From: Amia ocellicauda
Lineage: Eukaryota > Chordata > Actinopteri > Amiiformes > Amiidae
Assembly: GCF_036373705.1 (NCBI RefSeq)
Contig: NW_027102724.1
Coordinates: 1-64,000 of the forward strand
Reading direction: 5' to 3'
DNA length: 64,000 nt
Shown: piece by piece, positions 17,907-28,653 of the stretch
How the letters are laid out: each line of letters begins with the position of its first letter
Numbering within the stretch: the first letter of the stretch is position 1
The notes under the pieces: generated by a model
Seen by the model: the letters and a program-made list of their open reading frames with translations, nothing else
Databases searched by the model: none
Told to the model about the DNA's origin: nothing
Position numbers and translations under genes: made by a program

Positions 17907-18725
17907 GTGAACTCCTCTGATGTCCCAATGAACCTGGAACTATTACAAATGATAAATGATTTAAATAACCCCCAATTACCACCGATAGAATGTGAATTAA
18001 CAGACTTACCAGTGAACCCCGACCTGTTACAGATGGTCAATGATCTAAATAACCACCTCCCACCGGTAGCGCTTATAGAGGTTCACCCCCTAGTTCACCC
18101 CGATTTGTTTGAAATGGTGGAGGCTTTGGAGGAGCTACCCCGACCAAATTCTGCCCCTATTATAAATGATTTGAGACAATTAGAACACAGGATGGCGGCA
18201 GAAGCAGCCATCACTATAGAGGAGGGTCTTGACATTAACCGGTTGGATATCTTTGAAGGACTTTTACAGGCTTTAAATGAGCCTCCTCAAAAAGGGGGTT
18301 TTGTAGATGTCAGCAGTGGGGGTGTTCGGAATGTGGAGGGTTCTGAGACTGATAAGGCTGTGGAGGACATGCTCTGTGAGAATGTAGGGGGTGAAGGCTT
18401 TGTTCAAAATGATGATGTGTCCAAGAGTACCAGTGATCCCGTGATTATAGATAGACCGGCCTATAACAATTTTGAAATGATTCAGCGTTTTAATTTTGCA
18501 GAACTTTTAAATTGTGACAATTATGCAGAAATATTTGTCAACATACACGAGGCCTTGCAGAAAATGCTTGAACAGGTTGCTGAAAGGGTCAGACCTCGAG
18601 ATGTTGTACAGTTAGAACTCAGAGGGGATGATTTGTTTAGCAACCTATCTGTAATGCTGAGTGGAGATAATTTAGATGTCTGGCTAAAATCGAAGCGTTA
18701 TTGCAAAGTAACGCAGCCATCTTAG
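17907..18725 (+). CDS. 272-residue frame ahead of the polymerase, with three LLQM-type repeats (unit 2)
   Basis: The frame is open, but its first codon is GTG and the first ATG is at 17928, so the true start is uncertain. The amino-terminal part repeats a unit three times: LELLQMINDLNN, PDLLQMVNDLNN and PDLFEMVEALEE. The rest is acidic, with a helical C-terminus. It may be a separate protein or an amino-terminal extension of the polymerase; many Polinton polymerases have long, poorly conserved N-termini. It is the same length in units 2-4. Confidence 0.55.
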   Translation: MNSSDVPMNLELLQMINDLNNPQLPPIECELTDLPVNPDLLQMVNDLNNHLPPVALIEVHPLVHPDLFEMVEALEELPRPNSAPIINDLRQLEHRMAAEAAITIEEGLDINRLDIFEGLLQALNEPPQKGGFVDVSSGGVRNVEGSETDKAVEDMLCENVGGEGFVQNDDVSKSTSDPVIIDRPAYNNFEMIQRFNFAELLNCDNYAEIFVNIHEALQKMLEQVAERVRPRDVVQLELRGDDLFSNLSVMLSGDNLDVWLKSKRYCKVTQPS

Positions 18726-21700
18726 CTGATGAAAGTCTGTCTCTGGTAATGAATGTGGTTCGTAACCCTGAGGGTGGGGCGCTTAGAAGACTGTCGAAAT
18801 GCTTGAAGAACGACATAATTAGGACCAAGCTCAGGCAATTAGTGGTGAGTTCCAGTGGGGACAATAAGCTCTGTTTTGCTTACAGTTTAATAAAACTACT
18901 CACCCCCGACATGCCTGAACCCCAAGCTCTGCAAGAGGCTTTAATGCTTCATCAGAGGGCCTGCTTAAACTCTCAACAGATGGTTGCCTTTTCAGACATC
19001 ACCAAGTTTGAGGAGTTGTTGTCTTTAAAAATTGTTGTGTGGTACCGTTGTGAGGTAAAGGAAGTATTTGTGAAATTTCAGATACATCCTGAAACCCATA
19101 CACAGACACTGTTTCTCTTCCTAAGTGATAGTCATTACTTTGGAATAAAGAGTTTGACGGCTTTTTTGGGTTGTTCGTATGTTTGTCATTGGTGTTATAA
19201 GGCCTTCAATGATAAGCTTAAGCACCGCTGTGACGGTTACTGTAACGTCTGTTTCAATCCGCAATGTCGTAAGGGTTTGGCCCCTACCATCCGATGTAAA
19301 GATTGCTTAAGGATTTGTCTCTCAGCGTTCTGTTTTTCCGAGCATAAGGTACAGAGGGCCGCTGCTGAGGGGGTTAAAAAACGGAGTTATTGTGATCAAA
19401 CTAAATATTGCCCGCAGTGTTGCCTCCAGTACCGTTTTCATGAGGTTAAACCACACAAATGTCTGGAGCCGAGATGCAGGATCTGTAATGCTGATTTAAC
19501 CCCGGGGTCCGAACACCAGTGCTTTATTCAGCCGGTTAAAAAGGAGCCGCCGCACAACCGGTATGTCTTTTTTGCTTTTGAATGCCGGCAAGAAAACGGG
19601 GTCCACGTTGCTAATTATATACACTGTATTGACATGTTGGATCGTGAGTGGTCAGCTAGCGGTGAGAGTTGTGTCAGGGATTTCTTTACGCGGTATCGCG
19701 GTCCAAAATACCTCAATTACACATTTATTGCCAACAATGCTAAGGGTTATGATTCTTACATTTTGATGAAGTATCTGGTGGAAAATGGGGTGACCCCAAA
19801 AATAATAGCTCAGGGTAGCAAGATCATGTGTTTCACCGACGAAGCTTTCAACTAACGTTACATAGACTCGTTAAATTTCCTCCCCATGAAATTGAGCGCT
19901 TTGCCTAAGGCTCTGGGTTTTGAGGCTCAGAAGAAAGGTTGGTTCTGCCATTTTTTTAATACTAAGGACACTCAAAATTATCGAGGGTCCTACCCGCCCG
20001 CCTCTTATTATGGGGTTGATACTATGATGTCTCATGAGAGGGAGGAATTCTTTAAATGGTACAATACGGTTAAGGGAGGTGTTTTTGATTTCCGAGAAGA
20101 GATGGCCGCTTATTGTAAAAATGATGTGGTGATCCTTAAAGAAGCCTGTGTGCGTTTCCGCGCCGAGGTTATCAACACATCGGGTCTCGACCCTTTGCAA
20201 AGTGTGACCATAGCGTCTCTCTGCATGAAAATGTATCGGTCCAATTTCTTGCAGAAAAACACTATAGCGGTCACCACTTCTGACAACTATCGTGCTAGAC
20301 AAAAGAACTTTTCGACTGTCTCCATACAGTGGCTGGAATACCTGAGTGCCCGGGATAACATCTTCATCAGACATGCTTTAAATCAAGGGGAAGTCAAAAT
20401 GGGGCCTTATTACTTAGACGGTTTTAGCGACGTGTCCGGGCGGCGTACCGCTTATGAGTTTGCAGGTTGTATTTACCATGGCTGTCCTCAGTGCTTCGAC
20501 CCAAACACCTTTAACCCCGTAACACAAAAACTCTCCGGTGATATGTACTATGATTTCCAGGAACGAATTGAAACTTTAAAAAACACCTATGGTTTGAACG
20601 TGCTGGTGATTTGGAAACACGAGTGGACGACCCTGAAGCAACAGGAAGCGGGGGTACAACGGTTTATGGAAACCTTGGACTTTCCTGAACGTCTAGAGCC
20701 CCGGGATGCGTTATTTGGGGGTCGTACCAACGCCCTCTGTTTACATTATGAGGTAAAGGAGGGTGAGAGAGTAGATTACTATGATTTCACCAGTCTGTAC
20801 CCTTATGTCAACAAGACCAAAATGTACCCGGTGGGGCGTCCAACCATTGTTTATCGTGACTTTCTCGAAATCGGACATTACTTTGGTTTGATCAAAGTCA
20901 CCATGTACCCTCCTCGCGAGCTGTTCTTACCCGTGTTGCCTTACAGGTGTTCGGGAAAATTGATATTCCCTCTGTGTAGAACGTGTGTGGAAACTGAAAA
21001 TCAAACTACCTCTTGTCTGCACAGTGATGAAGAGAGAGCGCTGACGGGTGTCTGGTGTAGCATTGAGCTTGACAAGGCGGTGGAGAAAGGTTACAGAGTC
21101 GGTAAGGTGAATGAGGTTTGGCATTTTTCTGAAAAATCTGATACTCTTTTTGCTGATTACATTATGACCCATCTGAAAGGGAAACAGGAGGCATCGGGCT
21201 ATCCCTCATGGTGTGTTGACTCCGCGGCCAAAGAGCGATACGTTCAGCAATATTTTGAAAAGGAAGGGATCCGTCTAGAGCCGGGGAACATAACTGTCAA
21301 CCCCGCCAAGAGACAAATGTCCAAACTGATTTTAAACAGTCTGTGGGGTAAGTTTGGGGAAAGAAATTACCGTCTAAACACAACCTTGATTAAAACCCCT
21401 GAACAGTTTATAGAATTTATGTTTTCCAAACAACATGCAGTATCACACTTTCAATTCTTAAATGACCACGTGGCACAGGTCCAGTGGAGGGCCCCTAAAG
21501 ATTTCCCCACCAAACAGGGGAACGTTAATGTTTTCATAGCGGTTTTTACCACGGCTTACGCCCGGCTTGAACTGTACAACTTAATGGATCAGTTGCAGGA
21601 ACGCACGCTCTATCATGATACTGACTCTGTAATCTTTGTCACCAGGCCAGGGGATTGGGTCCCTCCCCTCGGGGACTACCTTGGGGAGTTAACGAGCGAA

Positions 21701-22039
21701 CTAGATCCTCAGGACCACATAGTGGAGTTTGTTTCAGGGGGTCCTAAGACTTACGCATACAGAACGGCTGCGGGTAAGACCTGTATGAAAGTTAAGGGTT
21801 TCACTCTGAACCATTGTAACAACAAGCTCATTAACATCAAGTCTCTGACGACCCTGGTAGAAAGTTTTGTAACCGAGAAAGACGCGCCTCCTCGTGAGAT
21901 TATTACAGCCGGAAATCAGATCTATCGCAATAAAAAGGGGTACACGTTGGAAAATAGATCACTAAACAAACGATTCAGGGTGGTGTACAATAAAAGAGTG
22001 TTGAAGACTGATTATACCACTCTGCCTTATGGATATTAG
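18701..22039 (+). pseudogene. polB: Protein-primed family B DNA polymerase (unit 2)
   Basis: This is the replicative polymerase of the element. In order it shows a conserved amino-terminal domain (LCFAYSLIKLL, HQRACLNSQQM), a cysteine/histidine-rich finger region, a 3'-5' exonuclease region (AKGYDSYILMKYL; YCKNDVVILKEAC) and the polymerase core with DFTSLYP, KLILNSLWGKFGE and YHDTDS. Core motifs are well kept. The ATPase gene overlaps its last 11 nt. The module is broken, with about one interruption shared by all units. Confidence 0.92.
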
Positions 22040-22700
22040 CGGTGGTTTTGATAACAGACTTCAACACCCTTTCTCCTGTATTATAGCCGGTCCCTCCAAT
22101 TCGGGGAAGAGCTATCTTATAAAGAACATCATAGAAGATGTGGACGCAACCGTGTCCCAAGCTCTTGACAACATAGTGTGGTGTTACTCTTGCTGGCAAC
22201 CTCTCTACGATGATTTGGCTTCGAAAAAAAATAATCTGAAATTTGTGCAAGGTCTCCCCGCCTCGTTGTGTGACGATGACTTGTTCCCGCCCGGTCAAAC
22301 TAATCTAGTGATCCTTGATGACCTGATGGAGCAGGCCGGTGACAACAGTGAAGTGGAAAAAGCTTTCACAAAGTACACTCATCATAGGAATTTAAGTATT
22401 ATTTATTTAGTTCAAAATCTATTTTTTCAAGGTAAAAAAAGCCGCACTATTAATTTAAATGCCAATTATATAATTCTTTTTAAAAACCCCAGAGATAAAC
22501 TACAGGTCACCGTCTTGGCTCGTCAAATATACCCTAACCAGACCAAGTTCTTTTTGGAGGCATTTAAAGATGCCACCAAAAAACCCTACGGGTACTTGAT
22601 TGCGGACTTAAAAGCACAAACCCCAGAAGACTTTCGCCTCAGAACAGGTTTGTGCCCACCCGATAGGCCGGCAGTGTATGTGTTAAAGAAAAGGAAATAA
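22029..22700 (+). CDS. A32/FtsK-type genome-packaging ATPase (unit 2)
   Basis: This is the unit 2 copy of the 223-residue ATPase described at 3182-3853. Walker A and Walker B motifs are intact and the frame is open. It differs from unit 1 in a handful of residues, which it shares mostly with units 3 and 4. Confidence 0.9.
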   Translation: MDISGGFDNRLQHPFSCIIAGPSNSGKSYLIKNIIEDVDATVSQALDNIVWCYSCWQPLYDDLASKKNNLKFVQGLPASLCDDDLFPPGQTNLVILDDLMEQAGDNSEVEKAFTKYTHHRNLSIIYLVQNLFFQGKKSRTINLNANYIILFKNPRDKLQVTVLARQIYPNQTKFFLEAFKDATKKPYGYLIADLKAQTPEDFRLRTGLCPPDRPAVYVLKKRK

Positions 22701-22706
22701 ATAAGA

Positions 22707-23042
22707 ATGTCTGTTCGGATTAAAAGAAATCTGCCACTTTTGCAAATGTTATTTGAGGGGAGCCCGCGCCATAGGAAAGCTGTGCTGGCAGGGGCCCCCT
22801 CGGATTTGATCGAGACCCTGTGTGAAATAGCTTTTAACATCTTACGCGGTAATATACCCCTAACCCCTTCTCAACATTCTAAACTCAAAAAACAAAAAGC
22901 GGTTATCAAGATCATCGCTAATAAGAAGTATTCTATTAAAAGAAAAAGAAAGAAGATTAATCAAACCGGGGGTTTTATAGGACCGCTGTTGAGCATAGCC
23001 GTGCCTTTCCTAACCAGTCTTCTAGCTTCCAGAGTGGGTTAA
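22707..23042 (+). CDS. Small basic protein with hydrophobic C-terminus, unknown role (unit 2)
   Basis: This 111-residue protein is identical by translation to the unit 1 copy at 3860-4195. Complete conservation across units contrasts with the interrupted neighbouring genes. Confidence 0.7.
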   Translation: MSVRIKRNLPLLQMLFEGSPRHRKAVLAGAPSDLIETLCEIAFNILRGNIPLTPSQHSKLKKQKAVIKIIANKKYSIKRKRKKINQTGGFIGPLLSIAVPFLTSLLASRVG

Positions 23043-23044
23043 TA

Positions 23045-23695
23045 ATGGAATATGCTCAGAAAATGTTTTTGATCCCTCAGGAGCAGCTTGAGAAACTGAG
23101 AAAAAATGTTGTCGGGCCAGAGCCCATTAGACAAACGGCCGAAAACAACCTGGACTCTGAAATGAAAGCTATACAGGCCAGGGCCGATTTAAATCAGTAT
23201 TCCAAAGCCCAGTTGTATACCAACACGTTACAGCGCTACCTCCGTCTGGTTAGACAGGGTGAAAAAGATCAATACATTTTAACTTAAACCATGGCCTGTC
23301 AAGAAAATGTTTCTGGGGCTGATGCGGGGGGTACGGTTGATAAAGATGTTGCGGTGACCGAACCTGTTGAGAGTTCAGAGGGAGATGTTGTAACGGATGT
23401 TTTGAGAAACATGCCGGCCAGAAGCAAAAGACATGCACAATATATCCTGCACAAAATGGTTCAGAAACCGCGGGTAACTGCTTGGAATGAACAGGGTGAA
23501 TTTGTTTTTAAAGGACAACTGATCAAAGGTTCACACATGTTTGATTTGTTGAAGAGTGTCACTAGCACTAATAAGGTACCCGATAGTCGCCGACCTGTAG
23601 GCTGGAATGCTTACCTACAGGCGATGGCCTGTCTGAACATGCCCCAATCAACAGTTCCTAACCAGGAAACGCTACAAAAAATCCGCCCCTTGTAA
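23045..23695 (+). pseudogene. Conserved Polinton protein of unknown function (unit 2)
   Basis: This is the same protein as at 4198-4848, placed 2 nt after the small basic gene. Both the helical amino-terminal part and the WNEQGEFVFKGQ domain are present. The copy is broken, with about one interruption. Confidence 0.62.
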
Positions 23696-23837
23696 AGAGG
23701 TGGAGCCTGATCTGACTCCGATATCTCATTACTCTGACCGTGCTGAGCGACCATCCTCAGGATCTATCCATCGTTGGGAAGCTTATTAATATCATGTTTT
23801 TATTTGTCTCCCCTGTAAATAATGACCCGACAAACAA

Positions 23838-23922
23838 TTTTTTTTTTTTTTTTTTTTTTTCAAATGTTGTACATTTATTTATACCATAACCCCTGCTTTG
23901 TATAAGAATTGTGTTGAATAAA
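23838..23922. terminator. Tail-to-tail poly(A) region with poly-T tract (unit 2)
   Basis: A T tract of 23 nt (23838-23860), minus-strand AATAAA (23879-23874) and plus-strand AATAAA (23917-23922) form the convergent end of the two arms. Confidence 0.6.
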
Positions 23923-23966
23923 AACAAAACTAATGATTCAAAGGCTGTTTTCATTATTTTTTCACC

Positions 23967-24524
23967 TTAACACGCATGACATCTTTTAAAATCCTCACAA
24001 GAACACCCCATCTGTATACATGGCTGGCTAGGGTCGTAAGTCATTGTGTTATAAGGGGGGGTCCACAGTGTCCTGACAAACTCTGCCACTTTTTTATCAT
24101 TTTGGCCTAAATCCTCACTGTACAAGGCCATAATATCGGGGTATGACCTTCCTTTAGATCTATGATATAAGAAAAACACACAGTGTTGACCACAAGTGAA
24201 GGTCTGAAGACTTTGTACTTGACGACCGCTGTAAATGGTTTCTTGACAGTTGTTGAGCAGAAAGTTATTTATCTTCCGAGGGAAAGGTCTGAAATCCGGG
24301 GGGTTTGCATAGGAATCAAAAAATTCACCACGGTGGTCCTCCCTTAGATAAATAGCCAGCCAATGTTCTCCGGGCATATTTTTAGGGTGTGTGTTGATTA
24401 TGTACATTGCAGGTAAATTCTTGATCTTAAATTTAGGCAGCTGATCGCAGGCGTAGACTCCTTGAAACAGTTTCCGTGAGCCGGCCAGGGCATTCATGAT
24501 GTGGTTGAGCTCTCTGGTGTTCAT
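23967..24524 (-). CDS. Adenain-type cysteine protease (unit 2)
   Basis: This 185-residue frame starts at MNTREL (24524), one base past the capsid stop. Candidate His54, Asp70 and Cys115 are all present, as is the cysteine-rich tail (CIQMGCSCEDFKRCHAC). Adenovirus protease is of similar length, about 200 residues, and its catalytic histidine is also near position 54. Confidence 0.88.
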   Translation of the reverse strand: MNTRELNHIMNALAGSRKLFQGVYACDQLPKFKIKNLPAMYIINTHPKNMPGEHWLAIYLREDHRGEFFDSYANPPDFRPFPRKINNFLLNNCQETIYSGRQVQSLQTFTCGQHCVFFLYHRSKGRSYPDIMALYSEDLGQNDKKVAEFVRTLWTPPYNTMTYDPSQPCIQMGCSCEDFKRCHAC

Positions 24525-24525
24525 T

Positions 24526-25833
24526 TTAATAATAATCATACAGAACGTTTCTCCTCTGATTCTCCTCAATAATGTTGTCAAACACAGCATTCACGACCAT
24601 ATTTACAGTGCGTGGTAGAGGCTGCTTGAAACGCATCACCAAACGCATATTGCACGTCTTCATCAGTGAAAAATGTTGTCCACACTCTTCGTCAGGGGTC
24701 AGGTTGAAACCGTACAGGGTGTAACCGCTGCAGTATTCCCGGCGATCGATCAGCAGAGTTTGATCCTTGAGATGGCGACCCGTAGCCAGTACTAGACTGT
24801 AATATTCACGAACCGCATTGCCGTTTTCAAAGTCAGGTTGAAAAGGTCTGGATGGAACCTGCACACCATCGATGTACAACGCTATAAATTCCGCGTTATA
24901 ATGTTTAAAGATAAAGGGGTTCTTGTTGTAAACCCCGGTAAATGCATCATTATCCACGAGACCTATAATAACCTGTTTTGGGAGCTGTCCTAGAAACAGA
25001 TTTTCCTGGTTCATCACCCGTGTCCCTGCGGGGATACTGTGGACTTTCATATAGACTCTTTCGATCGGGTACTTGGCGTTTGCCGTCATTAACGCCTGCG
25101 CGTGTCCTAGTTTAACCGCCGGGGAGACGGACACTTTTTTCACAAACAGCGAGGCCGATAATATGGTCAGTTTATATTTTTCAGTATCAGGGGTCATCAG
25201 ACAAAAAGCACTTTTACTACGGATCATTTTAATTTTAATGTCTACCCCGTTGAGCATGAGTTTTTCTTGGAAAAATATGTCTGCATGGATATGCCCCATT
25301 AGCTCAAAGGTCCTCCCTTCTGTTGAAAATGCCGTTCTTTTTTGCAAACCCTTATTGAGTCCCTCTGGATCCTTGTCGTCCATAGCTTCCGGGATGTCTT
25401 TGAAGAAAAGGCCGGGGTTGAACTGTTTGCTTAGGGTCTCCTCACTATAATTAAGGATACACTCCATCATGGCTCTATAGGGGTAAGTATTGCTGCTTTG
25501 ACTAATGAGCCGATCTCCCAGGGTCACATCCACCTGTGAAAACATGGTGGCCACCGGGTAATTGATGACCCCAGCGTTGGTCGTCTTCTCGATTGCATCG
25601 CCATCCTCATCAGTCACTTTACAGTTCATTAAAATAAATGTGTTATTCAAATCAATATAATCCTCGCCATTGCCAGCCATAAAAAACTCCAGAGGGGCCG
25701 TGTCTGAAATTGCAGAAAGAGGGGGAATCTCTACATATATGATCTTATCTATACTCGTTTGAGTGTATGGAACTGTAAACAGATCCAGTTCTGATTTTAC
25801 GCATTCTTCCGATAGACTGTGGACAAAAGACAT
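24526..25833 (-). CDS. Major capsid protein, double jelly-roll hexon-like (unit 2)
   Basis: This is the open 435-residue copy of the capsid protein described at 5678-6985. It differs from unit 1 at only a few positions by eye. It lies 3 nt after the core protein gene and ends one base before the protease start. Confidence 0.87.
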   Translation of the reverse strand: MSFVHSLSEECVKSELDLFTVPYTQTSIDKIIYVEIPPLSAISDTAPLEFFMAGNGEDYIDLNNTFILMNCKVTDEDGDAIEKTTNAGVINYPVATMFSQVDVTLGDRLISQSSNTYPYRAMMECILNYSEETLSKQFNPGLFFKDIPEAMDDKDPEGLNKGLQKRTAFSTEGRTFELMGHIHADIFFQEKLMLNGVDIKIKMIRSKSAFCLMTPDTEKYKLTILSASLFVKKVSVSPAVKLGHAQALMTANAKYPIERVYMKVHSIPAGTRVMNQENLFLGQLPKQVIIGLVDNDAFTGVYNKNPFIFKHYNAEFIALYIDGVQVPSRPFQPDFENGNAVREYYSLVLATGRHLKDQTLLIDRREYCSGYTLYGFNLTPDEECGQHFSLMKTCNMRLVMRFKQPLPRTVNMVVNAVFDNIIEENQRRNVLYDYY

Positions 25834-25835
25834 GT

Positions 25836-26323
25836 TTAAAAGATGTATCCTGAGGCTCTATTTTTCTTTCTTTTAGACTTTCTTTTTGCAGGTTTTTTCT
25901 TGTGCTGCTTCCTTCTCCGAGTGTTTCCACGATATGTTGGAGAATGAGAGATTCTTCGTTTTTTGTTAGCCACGGATCTTCGTCGCCCTGGTGGACACAT
26001 GCTGTTTCTTCTTTTACCCCCCCTCCTCGCCATTACCATGAGACCCGAACCCTCCTGATGCTCATGGCTAGCTGCCCGGTTCATAACATTGGTGAACACG
26101 TCACTAACAATATTTTTAGCCGCTGATTTCAAGTGGGGTCTGGCTATAGCAAAGCCTCTCTTAAGCAGGGGTACGGCCATTCTAAAGAGACCACGAAAGA
26201 GTCCTCCTAGACCGGCGCCATACATTGTGGGGGCTCCTACAAAACCGGGCAAGCCGTTCCATCTTGCATCTTGTAATAATCCACATAGGCGCTAGGATCT
26301 ACATAACCCCTCGAGGTAGCCAT
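25836..26323 (-). pseudogene. PX-like basic virion core protein (unit 2)
   Basis: The glycine-rich amphipathic helix and the Lys/Arg-rich tail are as in unit 1. The likely start is MATSRG at 26323. The copy is broken, with about one interruption. Confidence 0.68.
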
Positions 26324-26324
26324 T

Positions 26325-27053
26325 TTAATAATGTACACACTGTTTCAGGGGTCGAAAATGTAGTTTGACATTAACTTTACCGAAGCGGAAGGGTACGTTG
26401 ATATTCTGATCCGATTTTACTTCGATCGTGATGTTGTCAAATTGGGTCTTTGAGACTGGTACGTAGTGTGGTTTGTCATAAGTAATTGTGACCATGTCAT
26501 TGCTTTTACCTTTAATAAGTACATTTCTCAAAAGGGGGACATAACTATCCCCGACCCTCTGGTGGGTTATGATATCCGTATACACATAAAGAGTGTAAAA
26601 GCCGCCCCACCACTTCTGAGAACCTGCTCTCTGTGTCAGAATAGAACCCAAATATACGCCCCAGTTGGCCGCTGGTTTGAATGCTAATACCTGGTTTTGA
26701 CACCTTGTACACTCTGTTTTTAATAGGGTTGTAATATAGCTTGATGTTGGGGGTGCCTTCTGAGAACTGTTTATGCATCTCATCTAATATTTTATCCACA
26801 TTGTCATAATAACCTCCTTGTATCGTGAATATCCATTGATTTTAACATCATCAAAAATGGCGAAGGTGGCATCCTTATCTTGTAAAACAGCCCAAGTGTA
26901 AGGATACTGTATTTCCGCCAACCCCACTTCCCACGACCCCCTTAGATCTATAGATTTTCCAAATTGTACCGTGTAACTGGATATTTCATTTTTAGGGTAT
27001 ATATCGAGAGAGGCGTTACTGGGTAGAGTCATGTAGAAGCCTCCTGATTCCAT
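26325..27053 (-). pseudogene. Penton-like minor capsid protein (unit 2)
   Basis: This starts MESGGFYMTLPSNASLDIYP and carries the WEVGLAEIQYPYTW motif. It is broken, with about two interruptions. The sequence is nearly identical to unit 3 and differs more from units 1 and 4. Confidence 0.75.
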
Positions 27054-27099
27054 CTTGAGTACCGAAAGTAATGCCCCCAACACACCCACGGGCATGTTG

Positions 27100-28076
27100 T
27101 TATAAGGATTGAATATCGCAAACCTGTTGTTCCGGGACCCAACTATTGAACTTTTCAGGCCATCCAAGCCATTTCACCAACACGTATTTTTTCCGGTTCT
27201 GGGTTTTTTCAGCTAATATCTTTTCAACTCTGTATACACTGTCTTTACCCACAATCATTTTTTGTAACTCGGCTAACCTTTGGCAAAAGAACTCCTTAGC
27301 TTTGAAACGCGAACCACATCACCGATGTTGAACTTATAAGTAGTTTTTCCCTTCTTAATAAATGGTCCGTATAATTCTTTATAGACCTTAAAAGAATTAC
27401 TTTGATCAACATCTATAGGCTTCATTTTAATACTGGTGTGATACCCTTGGTTGTAAGCATCGATAAAATCCTGAACTTTATCAAAATACTTGAACGTGTT
27501 GACCGCTGTAAAATATCTCCAGATTTTGGTCTTCATGGTGCGGTTAAACCTCTCCACTACCAATGCCTTAAGCTCATTACCGGTGGTGAAATGATGTATT
27601 TTGTGTCTCTTCAGTAGATTCTGAAATTCTCTGTTGAGAAACTCTTTTCCTTTATCAGTCTGCAGTTTTTTAGGACATCGACCCTGGGACAATATATCCT
27701 CAAAGGCCCTTGTCACCGCCCGACCTGTTTTTTTATGTAGAATGCGAGCCCAGGCATATTTTGATAACACATCGATACACATCAACATCAATTTGTGACC
27801 ATTGTTATGTTTTGATAAATTTGACATATCGACTAGATCCATTTGCCATTGTGAGTCTATGTCAGTTGCATATACGCGGTTTCTTTTAAAGTTAATCCTG
27901 AGAGGTTTATGTAAGGTATAGGCGTCTTGTTCCCGTAACCATTCTGAAACAACCACATCATTAACCTTCACTCCGGCCTCAGCGAGTCCTCTTTGAAAAC
28001 CCTTCTTACCCGCCAAACCCCCAATCTTGGCTGGGTTGTAGTATAGTTCCTGCATTTGGGGAGCTTGCCGAGTCAT
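27100..28076 (-). pseudogene. DDE integrase with chromodomain (unit 2)
   Basis: The integrase core is readable from MTRQAPQMQELYY, with acidic residues near positions 80 (WQMDLVDM), 141 (LQTDKGKEF) and 175 (VVERFNRT). The chromodomain sequence is present at the C-terminal end. The region is shorter than in units 1 and 4 and is broken, with about two interruptions. Confidence 0.87.
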
Positions 28077-28116
28077 TCTGTCAAATAACCAAACAGACCC
28101 ACACTATGCGCAAAGT

Positions 28117-28137
28117 TTTTATACAAGGTTTTTTATT
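28117..28137 (-). promoter_or_regulatory. TATA box of the integrase/capsid arm with adjoining poly(A) signal (unit 2)
   Basis: Minus-strand TATAAAA (28123-28117) lies about 40 nt before the integrase ATG, and AATAAA (28137-28132) is just upstream. Confidence 0.55.
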
Positions 28138-28473
28138 CAACTTCAGGAGAGCAGATACCCCTTTTTAGACATTTGAGAAAAGTATAACATACACAACAAT
28201 TTTTTCTACGGTCCAGACAAAAAGAAATCAGATGATTGGTTACTTGATCTATATCAACAAATATACCTGTTTCTTTATCTTGTAGGCACACACCTCAGTT
28301 ACATATGTAAATAAAACAACAATATGACCTATTTTAAAAGTAAACAGAGGTGTATTAAACATGCTCAGCAAAAGGTCCTACAGATGTTGATGAAATGGCC
28401 TAATATCATTCTTGGCCCCCTTGAGCGCTTCATCCCAGTGTTCGTACCCCCCGGTCTTTGTTACAGCAGCCAT
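28138..28473 (-). other. AT-rich stretch with a short frame (unit 2)
   Basis: This corresponds to 9409-9744 of unit 1. It contains the short frame beginning MAAVTKTGGYEHWDE and no recognisable gene otherwise. Confidence 0.35.
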
Positions 28474-28641
28474 TCACTTTTCCAGGTTTGAAAGTTGATC
28501 CTCATCGATGGTTAAATCTGTAGAGAAAAGGCTCGCGTTGGCTACTTTTCGGTCAAGCACATGGTGTAATAGCGCTCTCAGGTTAGCTGCAGAGTGTTGA
28601 TGACAGAACCAGTTGCAGAAGCAGTCCAGAACATTCCCCAT
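28474..28641 (-). CDS. 55-residue Cys-rich small protein, unknown (unit 2)
   Basis: This is the open unit 2 copy of the MGNVLDCFCNWFC frame described at 9745-9912. The next ATG on this strand follows its stop codon directly. Confidence 0.45.
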   Translation of the reverse strand: MGNVLDCFCNWFCHQHSAANLRALLHHVLDRKVANASLFSTDLTIDEDQLSNLEK

Positions 28642-28653
28642 GTTCAAAGTCCC

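Noticed and set aside
15703-28076. Adomavirus-like circular virus
   Set aside because: The adenain-type protease and two-arm layout are suggestive, but a protein-primed polymerase and a DDE integrase place it with Polintons/adintoviruses.
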